64,000 nt of DNA, taken from NCBI RefSeq assembly GCF_038957035.1, contig NZ_CP152412.1, positions 4,088,501 to 4,152,500 on the forward strand, in the 5' to 3' direction. The stretch comes from Bradyrhizobium sp. B097 (GTDB taxonomy: Bacteria; Pseudomonadota; Alphaproteobacteria; Rhizobiales; Xanthobacteraceae). The position numbers and the translations under genes are program-made. This document shows positions 26,127-34,532 of this stretch, piece by piece. The notes under the pieces were generated by a model. The model searched no databases, was not told the DNA's origin, and saw nothing but the letters and a program-made list of their open reading frames with translations. Within the stretch, counting starts at the first letter, position 1. Each line of letters opens with the position of its first letter.

Positions 26127-27083
26127 CTAGTTCGGCACTCGGCTGTGCCGCCAATCGCGCGGCGAAAGGCCGTAATGGTCGCGGAACACGCGGCCGAAAT
26201 GCGAGAGATCGTTAAAGCCCCAGGCGAATGCAATCTCGCCGATATGGCGATGCGCGTGTGCCGGCGAGGCCAGGTCGCGCTTGCAGCGCTCCAGCCGCTG
26301 CGCCAGCACGAAGCGCTGGAACGAGGTGTCCTCATCGGCCAGCAGGCTGTTGACGTAACGCGGCGAGATGCCGAGCGCCGCGGCGGTTTCGCTGAGGCTG
26401 AGCTCGGGGTTCGGCAGATGCGCGAGCACATGCGCCTTCAGCCGGTAGAGCAGGGCGGAGCGGTGCGTCGAGGCCGGTAGCGCCGCGCCGCCGAGCCGCT
26501 CGCTGATCGCCATCGCCAGCAGGTCGGCGGCCTGATCGGCGAGGCGGATCGCATTGTCAGGATCGAGCCTGTCGGCGATCTCCGAGAGCCCGCTGATGAA
26601 CTGCCAGGCGAGCCGCTGCACCGGGCGATCCGATGTGAATGAGGTTGCCGTCAGGTCCTGGGTGCCGGCAAGGCGCCGGTGCAGCATCGCGCGCGGCACC
26701 TGGAAGATGGTCTGCGTAAAGTCGTCGTTGAAGCGCAGTTCGTAGGGCCGGGTAGTGTCATAGAACGCAAACTCGCCCGGCTGGATCACGGTCTCGCGGC
26801 CGTCCTGCAGCACGGCGCCACAGCCGCGTTGGCCGAGCGCGAACAGAACAAAATCCTCACTGGTGCGCGCAATCCGCGACGGCGTGCGCAGCACGCGCTG
26901 CCGGCTCGACGAGACGACGGAGCATTTCACCGCGCCGAGTTGCGCGCTGGTGATGGCGCCGTGGAAGGCGGTGCCGAGATCGGACTTGCAGTCGAGTTGG
27001 ACGAACACGTCGCAGACGATGTCTCGCCAGAGCGCGAGGCGCCGATGCGTGGGCGCGCCTTCCGTGGTGAACAGGGCCGGCAT
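26127..27083 (-). CDS. AraC-family transcriptional regulator of the nitrilase genes
   Basis: 318 residues. The N-terminal part (residues 20-190) is an AraC-binding-like sensor domain (FHGAITSAQLGAVKCSVVSS, EFAFYDTTRPYELRF). The C-terminal pair of helix-turn-helices is LSLSETAAALGISPRYVNSLLADEDTSFQRFV and HIGEIAFAWGFNDLSHFGRVFRDHYGLSPRDWR. This arrangement matches the NitR-type regulators that sit beside nitrilase genes. It is divergent from the nitrilase, 208 bases away, and is the probable activator, inducible by a nitrile or aldoxime. Confidence 0.9.
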   Translation of the reverse strand: MPALFTTEGAPTHRRLALWRDIVCDVFVQLDCKSDLGTAFHGAITSAQLGAVKCSVVSSSRQRVLRTPSRIARTSEDFVLFALGQRGCGAVLQDGRETVIQPGEFAFYDTTRPYELRFNDDFTQTIFQVPRAMLHRRLAGTQDLTATSFTSDRPVQRLAWQFISGLSEIADRLDPDNAIRLADQAADLLAMAISERLGGAALPASTHRSALLYRLKAHVLAHLPNPELSLSETAAALGISPRYVNSLLADEDTSFQRFVLAQRLERCKRDLASPAHAHRHIGEIAFAWGFNDLSHFGRVFRDHYGLSPRDWRHSRVPN

Positions 27084-27291
27084 GATTTCCTCCCTTCACG
27101 AGTGCAAACGCTGGCCACGCAAACAAAGCAAGCTTCGTACCGGGGACGGCCGAGGAAATCTCCTCCGCAGTCGAATTTTCCTTCCGTCCTGGTCGAACGG
27201 CGCTCCCGGTCCCGGGGCAGCATGATGTCAGAAGCGGCTGCGGCCGATCAAGTACGAACCGGCCAGAACGGCCGGCCACGAGGAGGACATC

Positions 27292-28299
27292 ATGGGCATC
27301 GAACATCCGAAATATCGCGTTGCGGTGGTGCAGGCGGCCCCTGCCTGGCTCGACCTCGACGCCTCCATCGCCAAGAGCATTGCCTTGATCGAGGAGGCCG
27401 CCGCCAAGGGGGCCAAACTGATCGCGTTCCCCGAGGCGTTCATCCCTGGCTATCCCTGGTACATCTGGTTGGATTCGCCGGCCTGGGCGATCGGGCGCGG
27501 CTTCGTGCAGCGCTATTTCGACAATTCTCTTTCGTACGATAGCCCGCAGGCCGAGAAGCTGCGGCTGGCGGTGAAGAAGGCCGGCTTGACCGCGGTGCTC
27601 GGCCTGTCCGAGCGCGACGGCGGCAGCCTCTATCTGGCGCAATGGCTTGTTGGCCCCGACGGCGAGACCATCGCCAAGCGGCGCAAGCTGCGGCCGACCC
27701 ACGCCGAGCGCACCGTCTATGGCGAGGGCGACGGCAGCGACCTTGCGGTGCATGACCGCCCCGGCATCGGCCGCCTCGGCGCGCTGTGCTGCTGGGAGCA
27801 TCTGCAGCCGCTGTCGAAATACGCGATGTATGCCCAGAACGAGCAGGTCCATGTCGCAGCCTGGCCGAGTTTCTCGCTGTACGATCCGTTCGCGCCGGCG
27901 CTCGGCTGGGAGGTCAACAACGCGGCCTCGCGGGTCTACGCCGTTGAGGGCTCGTGCTTCGTGCTGGCGCCGTGCGCCACGGTCTCGCAAGCGATGATCG
28001 ATGAGATGTGCGACCGCGACGACAAGCACGCGCTGCTGCATGTCGGCGGCGGCCACGCTGCGATCTACGGGCCGGATGGCAGCTCGATCGCCGAGAAGCT
28101 GCCGCCCGATCAGGAAGGCCTGCTGCTTGCCGATATCGATCTCGGCGCGATCGGGATCGCCAAGAATGCCGCCGATCCGGCCGGGCATTATTCGCGGCCC
28201 GACGTCACACGCCTGCTGCTGAACAGGAAGCCGTCGAAGCGCGTCGAGCATTTTGCGCTGCCGCTCGACATCGAAGAGATCGACGCGGCCGCGAGTTGA
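27292..28299 (+). CDS. Nitrilase
   Basis: A 335-residue cytoplasmic hydrolase of nitriles to carboxylic acid and ammonia. The catalytic triad is visible: Glu48 (AFPEAFIPGYP), Lys132 (RRKLRPTHAER) and Cys167 (LGALCCWEHLQPL). The QVHVAAWPSFSLYD segment is also typical. A strong Shine-Dalgarno (GAGGAGG) precedes the ATG. The aldoxime dehydratase follows 33 bases later on the same strand, so the two enzymes convert an aldoxime via its nitrile to the acid. Whether it prefers aryl or aliphatic nitriles cannot be told. Confidence 0.95.
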   Translation: MGIEHPKYRVAVVQAAPAWLDLDASIAKSIALIEEAAAKGAKLIAFPEAFIPGYPWYIWLDSPAWAIGRGFVQRYFDNSLSYDSPQAEKLRLAVKKAGLTAVLGLSERDGGSLYLAQWLVGPDGETIAKRRKLRPTHAERTVYGEGDGSDLAVHDRPGIGRLGALCCWEHLQPLSKYAMYAQNEQVHVAAWPSFSLYDPFAPALGWEVNNAASRVYAVEGSCFVLAPCATVSQAMIDEMCDRDDKHALLHVGGGHAAIYGPDGSSIAEKLPPDQEGLLLADIDLGAIGIAKNAADPAGHYSRPDVTRLLLNRKPSKRVEHFALPLDIEEIDAAAS

Positions 28300-28332
28300 C
28301 ATATCGGGCAAATCCAACCGGAGGCGACTGCC

Positions 28333-29385
28333 ATGGAATCCGCGATTCCTTCCCATCTGCAAACGGCGCGCTCCCGTCATCGTCGTGTGCCCGACGATTA
28401 CGCGCCGCCTTATCCGTCCTTCGTCGCGCGCCACAAGCCCGCCGTCGCACGCGTCATCATGGCCTATTTCGGCGTACAGGTTCGGGGCGAGCCGACCGCT
28501 GCGGTGGCCGAGGCGCTGGCATTGATCGCAACGCGCTTTGCCGGTGAGAACGGCCCGACGCATTGGGACCGCGCGCAATATGTCGACCAGGCCGGCTTCA
28601 CCAACGTCGTCTCGGTCGCCTATTGGGACGACGCCGGGCGTTTCGATGCCTGGTTCGAGGCCGCGCGCGAGGCCTGGACCGGCAGTGGCGCAACAAATGG
28701 CGTCGGCCGCTTCATCGAGGTGCTGCGGCCGCATGTCGAACGCTACGAGACGCTGTTCTCGTCGCTCGGCCGTCCGGAGGGCGTCGCGGTCCTTGCAGAC
28801 GGCATGAGCGGGGAGGTGCAGGAGCACGCCTATTGGGGCGGCATGCGCGACCGCATCCCGCTGTCACAGACCGACGCGATGACGCCGGGCGGTGAGCCGC
28901 GCGTGATCCGCGACGGCGCGCGCATCCGGGTAATCGCGCATGACAACCTCTGCCTGATCCGCTCCGGTCAGGACTGGAGCGACACCGAGGCGTCGGAGCG
29001 CAAGATGTATCTCGACGATGTCGAGCCGGTGCTGCGCGAGGGCATGGATTTCCTGCGCGATGACGGCGTGCCGATCGGCTGCTACGCCAACCGCTACATG
29101 CGCGTCGTCGACGCGGAGGGACGACTGACGGAAAAGTCCTACGGCCAGAGCTGGTGGAAGAGCCTCGCGGCGCTGGAGCGCTGGGCGGAATCGCATCCGA
29201 CCCATGTCCGGATATTCGGCGCGGCGATGAAGTATCTGTCGACGTTGGGACCAGCCGCAAAGCTCAGGCTGTATCACGAGGTCACCGTCGCCGCGGCCGA
29301 CGAGCAGTTCTTCGAATATCTCGGCTGTCACGAACAGACAGGGATGCTGAACGCGGTGCAACTAGCGGCGGCGCCATCCGCCTGA
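28333..29385 (+). CDS. Aldoxime dehydratase (phenylacetaldoxime type), haem enzyme
   Basis: A 350-residue b-type haem enzyme that dehydrates aldoximes to nitriles. Family segments are RRVPDDYAPPYPSF, HAYWGGMRDRIPLS, IRSGQDWSDT, ERWAESHPTHVRIF and LRLYHEVTV. By position, His291 and His315 are the likely proximal and catalytic distal histidines, with Arg172/Arg174 and Ser211 as active-site partners; this assignment is made from family memory, not alignment. It is coupled with the upstream nitrilase under the same AraC regulator. The 350-residue length agrees with the family. Confidence 0.93.
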   Translation: MESAIPSHLQTARSRHRRVPDDYAPPYPSFVARHKPAVARVIMAYFGVQVRGEPTAAVAEALALIATRFAGENGPTHWDRAQYVDQAGFTNVVSVAYWDDAGRFDAWFEAAREAWTGSGATNGVGRFIEVLRPHVERYETLFSSLGRPEGVAVLADGMSGEVQEHAYWGGMRDRIPLSQTDAMTPGGEPRVIRDGARIRVIAHDNLCLIRSGQDWSDTEASERKMYLDDVEPVLREGMDFLRDDGVPIGCYANRYMRVVDAEGRLTEKSYGQSWWKSLAALERWAESHPTHVRIFGAAMKYLSTLGPAAKLRLYHEVTVAAADEQFFEYLGCHEQTGMLNAVQLAAAPSA

Positions 29386-29551
29386 CGCGGGGCGCCTGGT
29401 CCGAGCAGGGGCCGCATCGAAGCTGCATTCAAAATATCGAAAACAACCCCATGCAAAGGAGCCGGCGGAAGCAGCAACTTGACACGTCGGGCAAATCAGC
29501 GATACTCTTCTATTATTCAGAAATCGTGTAGACGCCCTCAGCATGCTCAGT

Positions 29552-29653
29552 GTCATCACCCGCGCATGCGGGTGATTCAGTATTCCAGAGACGTCTGTGC
29601 TTGAGCCGAGAGGCTGCGGCGTACTGGATCGCCCGGTCGAGCCGGGCGATGAC
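29552..29653. repeat. Family-1 intergenic repeat, copy A
   Basis: About 102 bases, from GTCATCACCCGCGCATGCGG to the GCCCGGTCGAGCCGGGCGAT hairpin and GAC. It is almost identical to copy B at 29718. Both ends can fold into hairpins. Confidence 0.85.
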
Positions 29654-29717
29654 AGCGGAGGACGAGGACATAGCCTCACACCCTCTCGGGATGAGGTGAT
29701 TGCCCAGCTTGCTCGGT

Positions 29718-29818
29718 GTCATCACCCGCGCATGCGGGTGATCCAGTATTCCAGAGACGTCTGTGCTTGAGCCGAGAGGCCGCGGCGTACTGGATCGCCC
29801 GGTGAGCCGGGCGATGAC
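29718..29818. repeat. Family-1 intergenic repeat, copy B
   Basis: A near-identical second copy of the repeat at 29552, differing by a few bases (for example GTGAGCC for GTCGAGCC). The flank before both copies is also alike (GCTCAG/GCTCGG just before), so the duplicated unit may be slightly longer. Confidence 0.85.
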
Positions 29819-29838
29819 GGGCGGGGGCCTCGCACACC

Positions 29839-29965
29839 ATCGTCGTCCTGGCGAAAGCCAGGACCCATAACCACCGTACTTGATGATGGACGGGATCGCG
29901 CGCCCAGCATCGCGCAACAATTCTCATTTGGGGTAATGGGTCCTGGCTTTCGCCAGGACGACGAT
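29839..29965. repeat. Family-2 palindromic repeat, copy 1
   Basis: 127 bases bounded by a 30-base perfect inverted repeat that begins ATCGTCGTCCTGGCGAAAGC and ends in its complement. Each end is itself a hairpin (CCTGGC-GAAA-GCCAGG). The middle differs between copies but keeps a CAGCATCGCGC-like block. Other copies lie at 41551 and 60718. Confidence 0.9.
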
Positions 29966-30006
29966 GAAGATGGCCCTCGTTCAACCTGTCAAACAGCTCG
30001 TTCAGT

Positions 30007-30060
30007 GTCATCACCCGCGCATGCGCATGCGGGTGATGAGTACTCCAGAGGCCGCAGCGT
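30007..30060. repeat. Family-1 partial repeat
   Basis: Starts like copies A and B (GTCATCACCCGCGCATGCGC), then diverges. It has an extra GCATGC. The whole gap from 29386 to 30102 holds these repeats and no gene. Confidence 0.6.
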
Positions 30061-30102
30061 TGGGCCGAAGGGCTGCGGCCATAGACCGTTCTAGCCAAAG
30101 TT

Positions 30103-30954
30103 CTACGGCCGCAGCCGGCCGCCGCGTTCCGTGATGGCCTGCGCCAGCTCTGTGGCTGGGCCGCGTCTGGTCCGTCGCGCGGTGCGGACCACGAATTCGA
30201 CGCTGCCGAGCGGTGGCAATCCTGACGCCGGCAGCGCTTCCAGTCCGTCCGGGATCAAGCCCTGTGCCTGCGGGGTGATGCCGAGACCGGCGAGAGCTGC
30301 GGCGCGCAGGCCGCTCAGGCTGCCGCTGGAGCAGACGATCCGCCAGGGCCGTCCGAACCGCTCCATCGCCTCCAGCACCACGCTGCGGCTGACGCTTGGC
30401 GGCGCGTAGAGGATCAGGGGCAAAGGCTGCTCGGGATCGAGCCGCATGCCCGGCGCGGCGGTCCATACCAAGCGGTCCTGCCACACCAGCTGTCCCAGCG
30501 CGTCGCCGGGCCGGCGCTTGCCGAGCACGAGATCAAGCTCGCCGGCGTCGAGCTGCTGGTACAGCACGGCGCTGAGGCCGATCGTCAGCTCGAGATCGAC
30601 CTGTGGATGGCGGCGGACGAAGTCGCGCAGCAGATCGGGCAGGCGCGAACTGGCAAAATCCTCCGCGGCGCCGAACCGGACCTTTCCGCGCACCTGCGAC
30701 CCCGCGAAGTAATCGCGGGCACGGGCATTGGCCTCCAGGATCGGGCGCGCAAAACCGGTCATCGCCTCGCCGTCGGCGGTGAGCACCACCGAATGGGTGT
30801 CGCGCACGAACAGGCGGCGCCCGGCGGCGGCCTCGAGCTTGCGGATGTGCTGGCTCACGGTCGACTGCTTCAGGCCAAGGCGGCGGCCGGCCTCGGTGAA
30901 GTTCTGGGTCTGCACCACGGTGAGGAAGGTTTCGAGCTGGGTCGGGTCGAGCAT
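30103..30954 (-). CDS. LysR-family transcriptional regulator
   Basis: 283 residues. The winged helix-turn-helix is at the N-terminus (LETFLTVVQTQNFTEAGRRLGLKQSTVSQHIRKLEAAAGRRLFVRD). A co-inducer-binding domain follows (GKVRFGAAEDFASSRLPDLLRDFVRRHPQVDLEL). It is divergent from the bile-acid-symporter-like gene, with 104 bases between them, and probably controls it. TGTCATGACA, a perfect 10-base palindrome at 30978-30987, lies in that gap. Confidence 0.93.
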   Translation of the reverse strand: MLDPTQLETFLTVVQTQNFTEAGRRLGLKQSTVSQHIRKLEAAAGRRLFVRDTHSVVLTADGEAMTGFARPILEANARARDYFAGSQVRGKVRFGAAEDFASSRLPDLLRDFVRRHPQVDLELTIGLSAVLYQQLDAGELDLVLGKRRPGDALGQLVWQDRLVWTAAPGMRLDPEQPLPLILYAPPSVSRSVVLEAMERFGRPWRIVCSSGSLSGLRAAALAGLGITPQAQGLIPDGLEALPASGLPPLGSVEFVVRTARRTRRGPATELAQAITERGGRLRP

Positions 30955-30977
30955 GGCGGCGATCCGTCATTACGCAA

Positions 30978-30987
30978 TGTCATGACA
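30978..30987. promoter_or_regulatory. Palindrome between LysR and symporter genes
   Basis: TGTCATGACA is a perfect palindrome within the 104-base intergenic region, flanked by TTAC and GTAA. It is a candidate part of a LysR site; the usual T-N11-A core is not clear-cut. Confidence 0.35.
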
Positions 30988-31058
30988 GTAACATCGGTAA
31001 GCGCGGTTCACAATCGGCATGGAGAGAGCCATTTTCCGGTCAAGGAAAGGAAGCCACC

Positions 31059-32063
31059 ATGACCATCAGCCGCCTGCGATCATTTGTACCCGTCGACCCC
31101 TACATCGCCGCCATCGTCGGCATGGTCGGCCTCGCCACCTTGCTGCCGCTGCACGGGCAGGGCACCGTGATCGGCGGCTACGCCACCGACGCTGCGATCG
31201 CCCTGCTGTTCTTCCTCCACGGCGCCCGTCTCTCGACCACGGAGGCGCTGGTCGGCGCCCGGCACTGGAAGCTACACCTCGTGATCTTCCTGTCGACCTT
31301 TGCCCTGTTCCCGATGCTCGGCCTCGCGGCGCATGCGCTGGCGCCGCATCTGCTGACGCCGGCGCTGTGGGCGGGCGTGATCCTGGTCTGCATCCTGCCG
31401 TCGACCGTGCAGTCCTCGGTCGCCTTCACCTCGATCGCGCACGGCAACGTGTCGGCGGCGCTGTGCTCGGCGACCGCCTCCAACCTGCTCGGCATCGTCG
31501 CGACGCCGTTGCTGGCCGGCTTCCTTCTGTCCAGCCATGGCGGGTTCTCCGGCAATGCCGCGCTCGACATCGTCGTGCAGCTGCTGCTGCCGTTCGTTGT
31601 GGGGCAATTGTCGCGACCGCTGATCGGCCGCTGGGTCGAGCGGCACCATGCGATGCTCGGCCTGGTCGATCGCGGCTCGATCCTCCTGATCGTCTACACC
31701 GCGTTCAGCGACGGCGTCAGCCATGGCATCTGGCACCAGGTCAACGCAAGCCAAATGGCCATCGTGCTCGGCCTCGATGCAGCGCTGCTCGCGATCGTGC
31801 TGCTGATCACCAATTTCGGCAGCAAGCTGCTCGGCTTCTCGCGCGCCGACCGCATCGCCATCATGTTCTGCGGCTCGAAGAAGAGTCTGGCGAGCGGGTT
31901 GCCGATGGCGAGCGTGCTGCTGGCCGGGCAATCGGTCGGCCTGATCGTGCTGCCGCTGATGCTGTTTCACCAGATCCAGCTGATGACTTGCGCCGCGCTG
32001 GCGCGCCGGTATGCGGGCGGCGAGGAGGGGGCGTCACGTGATGCCGCCCCGGTGCACGCGTAG
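31059..32063 (+). CDS. Bile acid:sodium symporter-like transporter (YfeH type)
   Basis: 334 residues with about 9-10 hydrophobic spans, of the SBF-like bile acid symporter superfamily. Visible marks are YIAAIVGMVGLATLLP, ATDAAIALLFFLHGARLST (the conserved FLHGARL), CILPSTVQSSVAFTSIAHGN, and AIMFCGSKKSLASGLPMASV, matching the YfeH/PF13593 group. It probably imports an organic anion with sodium; the actual substrate is unknown. The divergent LysR regulator likely responds to that substrate. Confidence 0.88.
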   Translation: MTISRLRSFVPVDPYIAAIVGMVGLATLLPLHGQGTVIGGYATDAAIALLFFLHGARLSTTEALVGARHWKLHLVIFLSTFALFPMLGLAAHALAPHLLTPALWAGVILVCILPSTVQSSVAFTSIAHGNVSAALCSATASNLLGIVATPLLAGFLLSSHGGFSGNAALDIVVQLLLPFVVGQLSRPLIGRWVERHHAMLGLVDRGSILLIVYTAFSDGVSHGIWHQVNASQMAIVLGLDAALLAIVLLITNFGSKLLGFSRADRIAIMFCGSKKSLASGLPMASVLLAGQSVGLIVLPLMLFHQIQLMTCAALARRYAGGEEGASRDAAPVHA

Positions 32064-32079
32064 GCATTTCGCCTCCGCT

Positions 32080-32181
32080 GTCGTCCCCCGGCTTGACCGG
32101 GGGACCCAGTACGCCGCGGCTTCTCCGTGACCAACTGGCGTCTCTGGAATACTGGATCGCCCGGTCGAGCCGGGCGATGAC
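32080..32181. repeat. Family-1 intergenic repeat, diverged copy
   Basis: Starts TGTCGTCCCCCGGCTTGACC and ends with the same GATCGCCCGGTCGAGCCGGG block and GATGAC as copies A and B. The first half is different. It lies between the symporter and the GrdB-like gene. Confidence 0.7.
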
Positions 32182-32220
32182 ACCTAGAGTTGGGTGAGTG
32201 ATCGGGCCAAACGCAAAGCC

Positions 32221-33150
32221 TTACGCCACGCGAAGACCCTTCGCAATTTCCTTCTGCGCGTCGAACTCGCGGCGCAGGCGGGCGAGCTCCTCGGCGCTCA
32301 GTGCGTCGGCGTTGCTGTAGTCGCGCTTCCAGGAGGCGTCCTCGCTCCAGCGCAGCGGCGATTGCACGGTGGTCTGCGGACCGGGCGCAGTTTCCAGCAC
32401 GCGCAGCGCGAGCTCCAGCGTAAAGGCCTGCGAGGTCACGTCATGCGGCTTGCCGGCGGAGTTGCCGAGCGGGAAATCCGAGACCAGGAAGCGCGGCACC
32501 GCGGCGTGCTCGACGATGTCCTTGGCGCAGCCCATCAGCACGGTCGGGATGCCGTTGGCTTCGAGGTGCCGCGCGACGAGGCTGACGGTCTGGTGGCAGA
32601 CCGGGCAGTTCGGCACCAGCACCGCGGCGTCGACCTTGTCGTCGCGGCAGCGCTTGAGGATTTCGGGCGCATCGGTCTCGATGGTGACGCGGTGGCTGCG
32701 GTTGGTCGGGGCGCCGAAGAAGCGCGGGGCGACCTCGCCGATCTTGCCCGCCGCGGCGAGACGCTTGAGTTGCGCCAGCGGGAACCAGGTGCCGCTGTCG
32801 GTCGCGGTGGTGTGGGTACGGTCATAGGCGATGTGCGAAATCCGCAAATCGTGTGGCTGCGACGTGTCGCCGTCATAGACGGAATAGAACTTTGCTCCGC
32901 CATTGTATTTCGCTCCGGGACCCTGGTCGCCCCTGGCCGGATCGAACGGCGCCGCCGTCGTGATGATCGCGACGCGGGACTGGCTCAGCGGCTTCTTCAG
33001 CGGCTGGAACGGCGCGGAGGTGTAATGCGCCCAGCGGTAGGGGGTGGTGTAGCCGATCGCCGCGTAATAATCGCGGGTCCGCTTCATATAGCCGATCGGG
33101 GCGTCGTCGTCGGGGGCAAAGCCGAGTTGGTCATCCGAAGCTGCTGCCAT
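32221..33150 (-). CDS. GrdB/PrdB-like protein with Cys in place of selenocysteine
   Basis: 309 residues of the glycine/sarcosine/betaine reductase selenoprotein B family. The redox motif is VLVPNCPVCHQTV, CxxC at about residues 182-185, where anaerobic selenoproteins of the family carry selenocysteine; no in-frame TGA occurs. The start at 33150 has AGGGAG 8 bases upstream and is preferred over the ATG at 33177. The reductase partners (GrdA, GrdC, thioredoxin genes) are absent, so glycine reduction is unlikely; a thiol-redox role of unknown substrate is more plausible. Confidence 0.72.
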   Translation of the reverse strand: MAAASDDQLGFAPDDDAPIGYMKRTRDYYAAIGYTTPYRWAHYTSAPFQPLKKPLSQSRVAIITTAAPFDPARGDQGPGAKYNGGAKFYSVYDGDTSQPHDLRISHIAYDRTHTTATDSGTWFPLAQLKRLAAAGKIGEVAPRFFGAPTNRSHRVTIETDAPEILKRCRDDKVDAAVLVPNCPVCHQTVSLVARHLEANGIPTVLMGCAKDIVEHAAVPRFLVSDFPLGNSAGKPHDVTSQAFTLELALRVLETAPGPQTTVQSPLRWSEDASWKRDYSNADALSAEELARLRREFDAQKEIAKGLRVA

Positions 33151-33241
33151 TTTGCGCTCCCTTTTGTGCGCCATCATTTCAGTCCATAGCTAGACCACGA
33201 GCCTGCGGTGTCAAGCCGCGCCGCGCGGGAACAGATTTGCG

Positions 33242-34345
33242 ATGCGAACAGGTCTTTGCGCCGCATGGGTCATGCTTCTGGTGCTGGTGTCGCCGGCCGG
33301 TGCGGAGGACGCGCCTGCCGCACCTCCGCCGACGTCGCCAAGCCCCGAGCAGCCCGCAACGCCGCCCGGCGACAAGCCCGCCAAGAAACCCGCGGCCGCG
33401 CCGGCGGAGCAGCCTGCGCCGCCGCCGGGAGAGCAGGCCACACCATCAGCCGGGAAACCTGCCGCACCTCCGGCGGACACGCCCACGCCACCTGCCGAGA
33501 AGCCCGCGGCGGCAACTGACAAGCCCGCGGATGACGCGCGCGAGAGCGACACCCGCGAGGCGATGTGCCTGATGATCGAATCGGCGGCGCGGGCGAACGA
33601 CCTGCCGCTCGAATTCTTCGCGCGCGTGATCTGGCAGGAGAGCCGTTTCCAGGCCGACGCGGTCGGTCCCATCACCCGGAGCGGCCAGCGCGCGCAGGGC
33701 ATCGCGCAGTTCATGCCGGGCACGGCCAACGAGCGCGGGCTTCTTGATCCCTTCAATCCCGTCCAGGCGCTGCCGAAGTCGGCCGAATTCCTCAGCGAGC
33801 TGCGCAACCAGTTCGGCAATCTCGGCCTCGCGGCCGCCGCCTACAATGCCGGCCCGCGCCGGATCCAGGACTGGCTCGCCGGCTCCGGCTACATGCCGCA
33901 GGAGACGCGCAACTACGTCTCCGCGATCACCGGCTCCAGCGTCGACGACTGGGTCGCCGCCGGCCGCAACGGCAAGATGCCGCAGCGTGCGCCGACCGCG
34001 AGTTGCCGCGAGCTGATGGCATTGTTGAAGCGCGCGCCCAACCCGTTCGTGGCCGGGCTCGAGCAGCACATCACGCTGTCGGCGGCCAAGCTATGGGGCG
34101 TGCAGCTCGCCGCCGGCTTCAGCCGCGACAGGGCGCTTGCGATGTATGCCCGTGCCATCAAGCGGCTGTCGAGCGTGATCGGCGATCAGGATCCGAGCCT
34201 GCTCGGCTCGCGGCTGCGCAGCCGCGGCAGCGCGATGTTCTACCAGGTGCGTATCGGTGCCGACACGCGCCCCGAGGCCGACGGCCTGTGCAACCGCATC
34301 CGCAAAGCGGGCGGGGCGTGCTTCGTGCTGAAGAACAGGGCGTGA
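33242..34345 (+). CDS. Lytic transglycosylase (SLT domain)
   Basis: 367 residues with an N-terminal signal peptide (VMLLVLVSPAGA, cleavage near residue 21) and a Pro/Ala-rich linker (residues 23-100). The SLT domain has catalytic Glu133 (VIWQESRFQADAVG). The GIAQFMPGTANERG and AAAYNAGPRRI motifs are classic. It cleaves the peptidoglycan glycan backbone in the periplasm, leaving anhydro-muramic ends. The C-terminal part (VRIGADTRPEADGLCNRIRKAGGACFV) is SPOR-like, with a pair of cysteines. Confidence 0.9.
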   Translation: MRTGLCAAWVMLLVLVSPAGAEDAPAAPPPTSPSPEQPATPPGDKPAKKPAAAPAEQPAPPPGEQATPSAGKPAAPPADTPTPPAEKPAAATDKPADDARESDTREAMCLMIESAARANDLPLEFFARVIWQESRFQADAVGPITRSGQRAQGIAQFMPGTANERGLLDPFNPVQALPKSAEFLSELRNQFGNLGLAAAAYNAGPRRIQDWLAGSGYMPQETRNYVSAITGSSVDDWVAAGRNGKMPQRAPTASCRELMALLKRAPNPFVAGLEQHITLSAAKLWGVQLAAGFSRDRALAMYARAIKRLSSVIGDQDPSLLGSRLRSRGSAMFYQVRIGADTRPEADGLCNRIRKAGGACFVLKNRA

Positions 34346-34357
34346 TTGCGTAGCTGC

Positions 34358-34446
34358 GTAGCCCGGATGAAGCGCAGCGAAATCCGGGGCCGCTCCTGCA
34401 ACGCGTGAGAGCTGTCCCGGATTGCGCTGCGCTCCATCCGGGCTAC
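34358..34446. repeat. Family-3 palindromic repeat, copy 1
   Basis: About 89 bases, GTAGCCCGGATGAAGCGCAG through to the inverted CCATCCGGGCTAC. It lies 12 bases after the transglycosylase stop. Copies at 37165 and 45830 share both arms. Confidence 0.85.
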
Positions 34447-34532
34447 TGCATACCAGCGCTGTGTCGTCGCTTGGTTGACCCTGCGTCGCGCGCGCCGTAA
34501 GCCGCCGACATTGCAAAACCATCCGGCTTCCC

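Noticed and set aside
26857..28827. Long minus-strand open frame over the nitrilase genes
   Set aside because: It overlaps nitrilase, which has a full catalytic triad, and its composition (Arg/Asp/Leu/Gly-rich) is that of a shadow frame.
29386..30102. CRISPR array or phage remnant in the repeat-filled gap
   Set aside because: The repeats are few, long and palindromic with no regular spacers, and there are no cas or phage genes.
32600..32700. Possible selenocysteine codon in the GrdB-like gene
   Set aside because: No in-frame TGA exists; the motif is two cysteines. No SECIS-like need or selenoprotein machinery is present.
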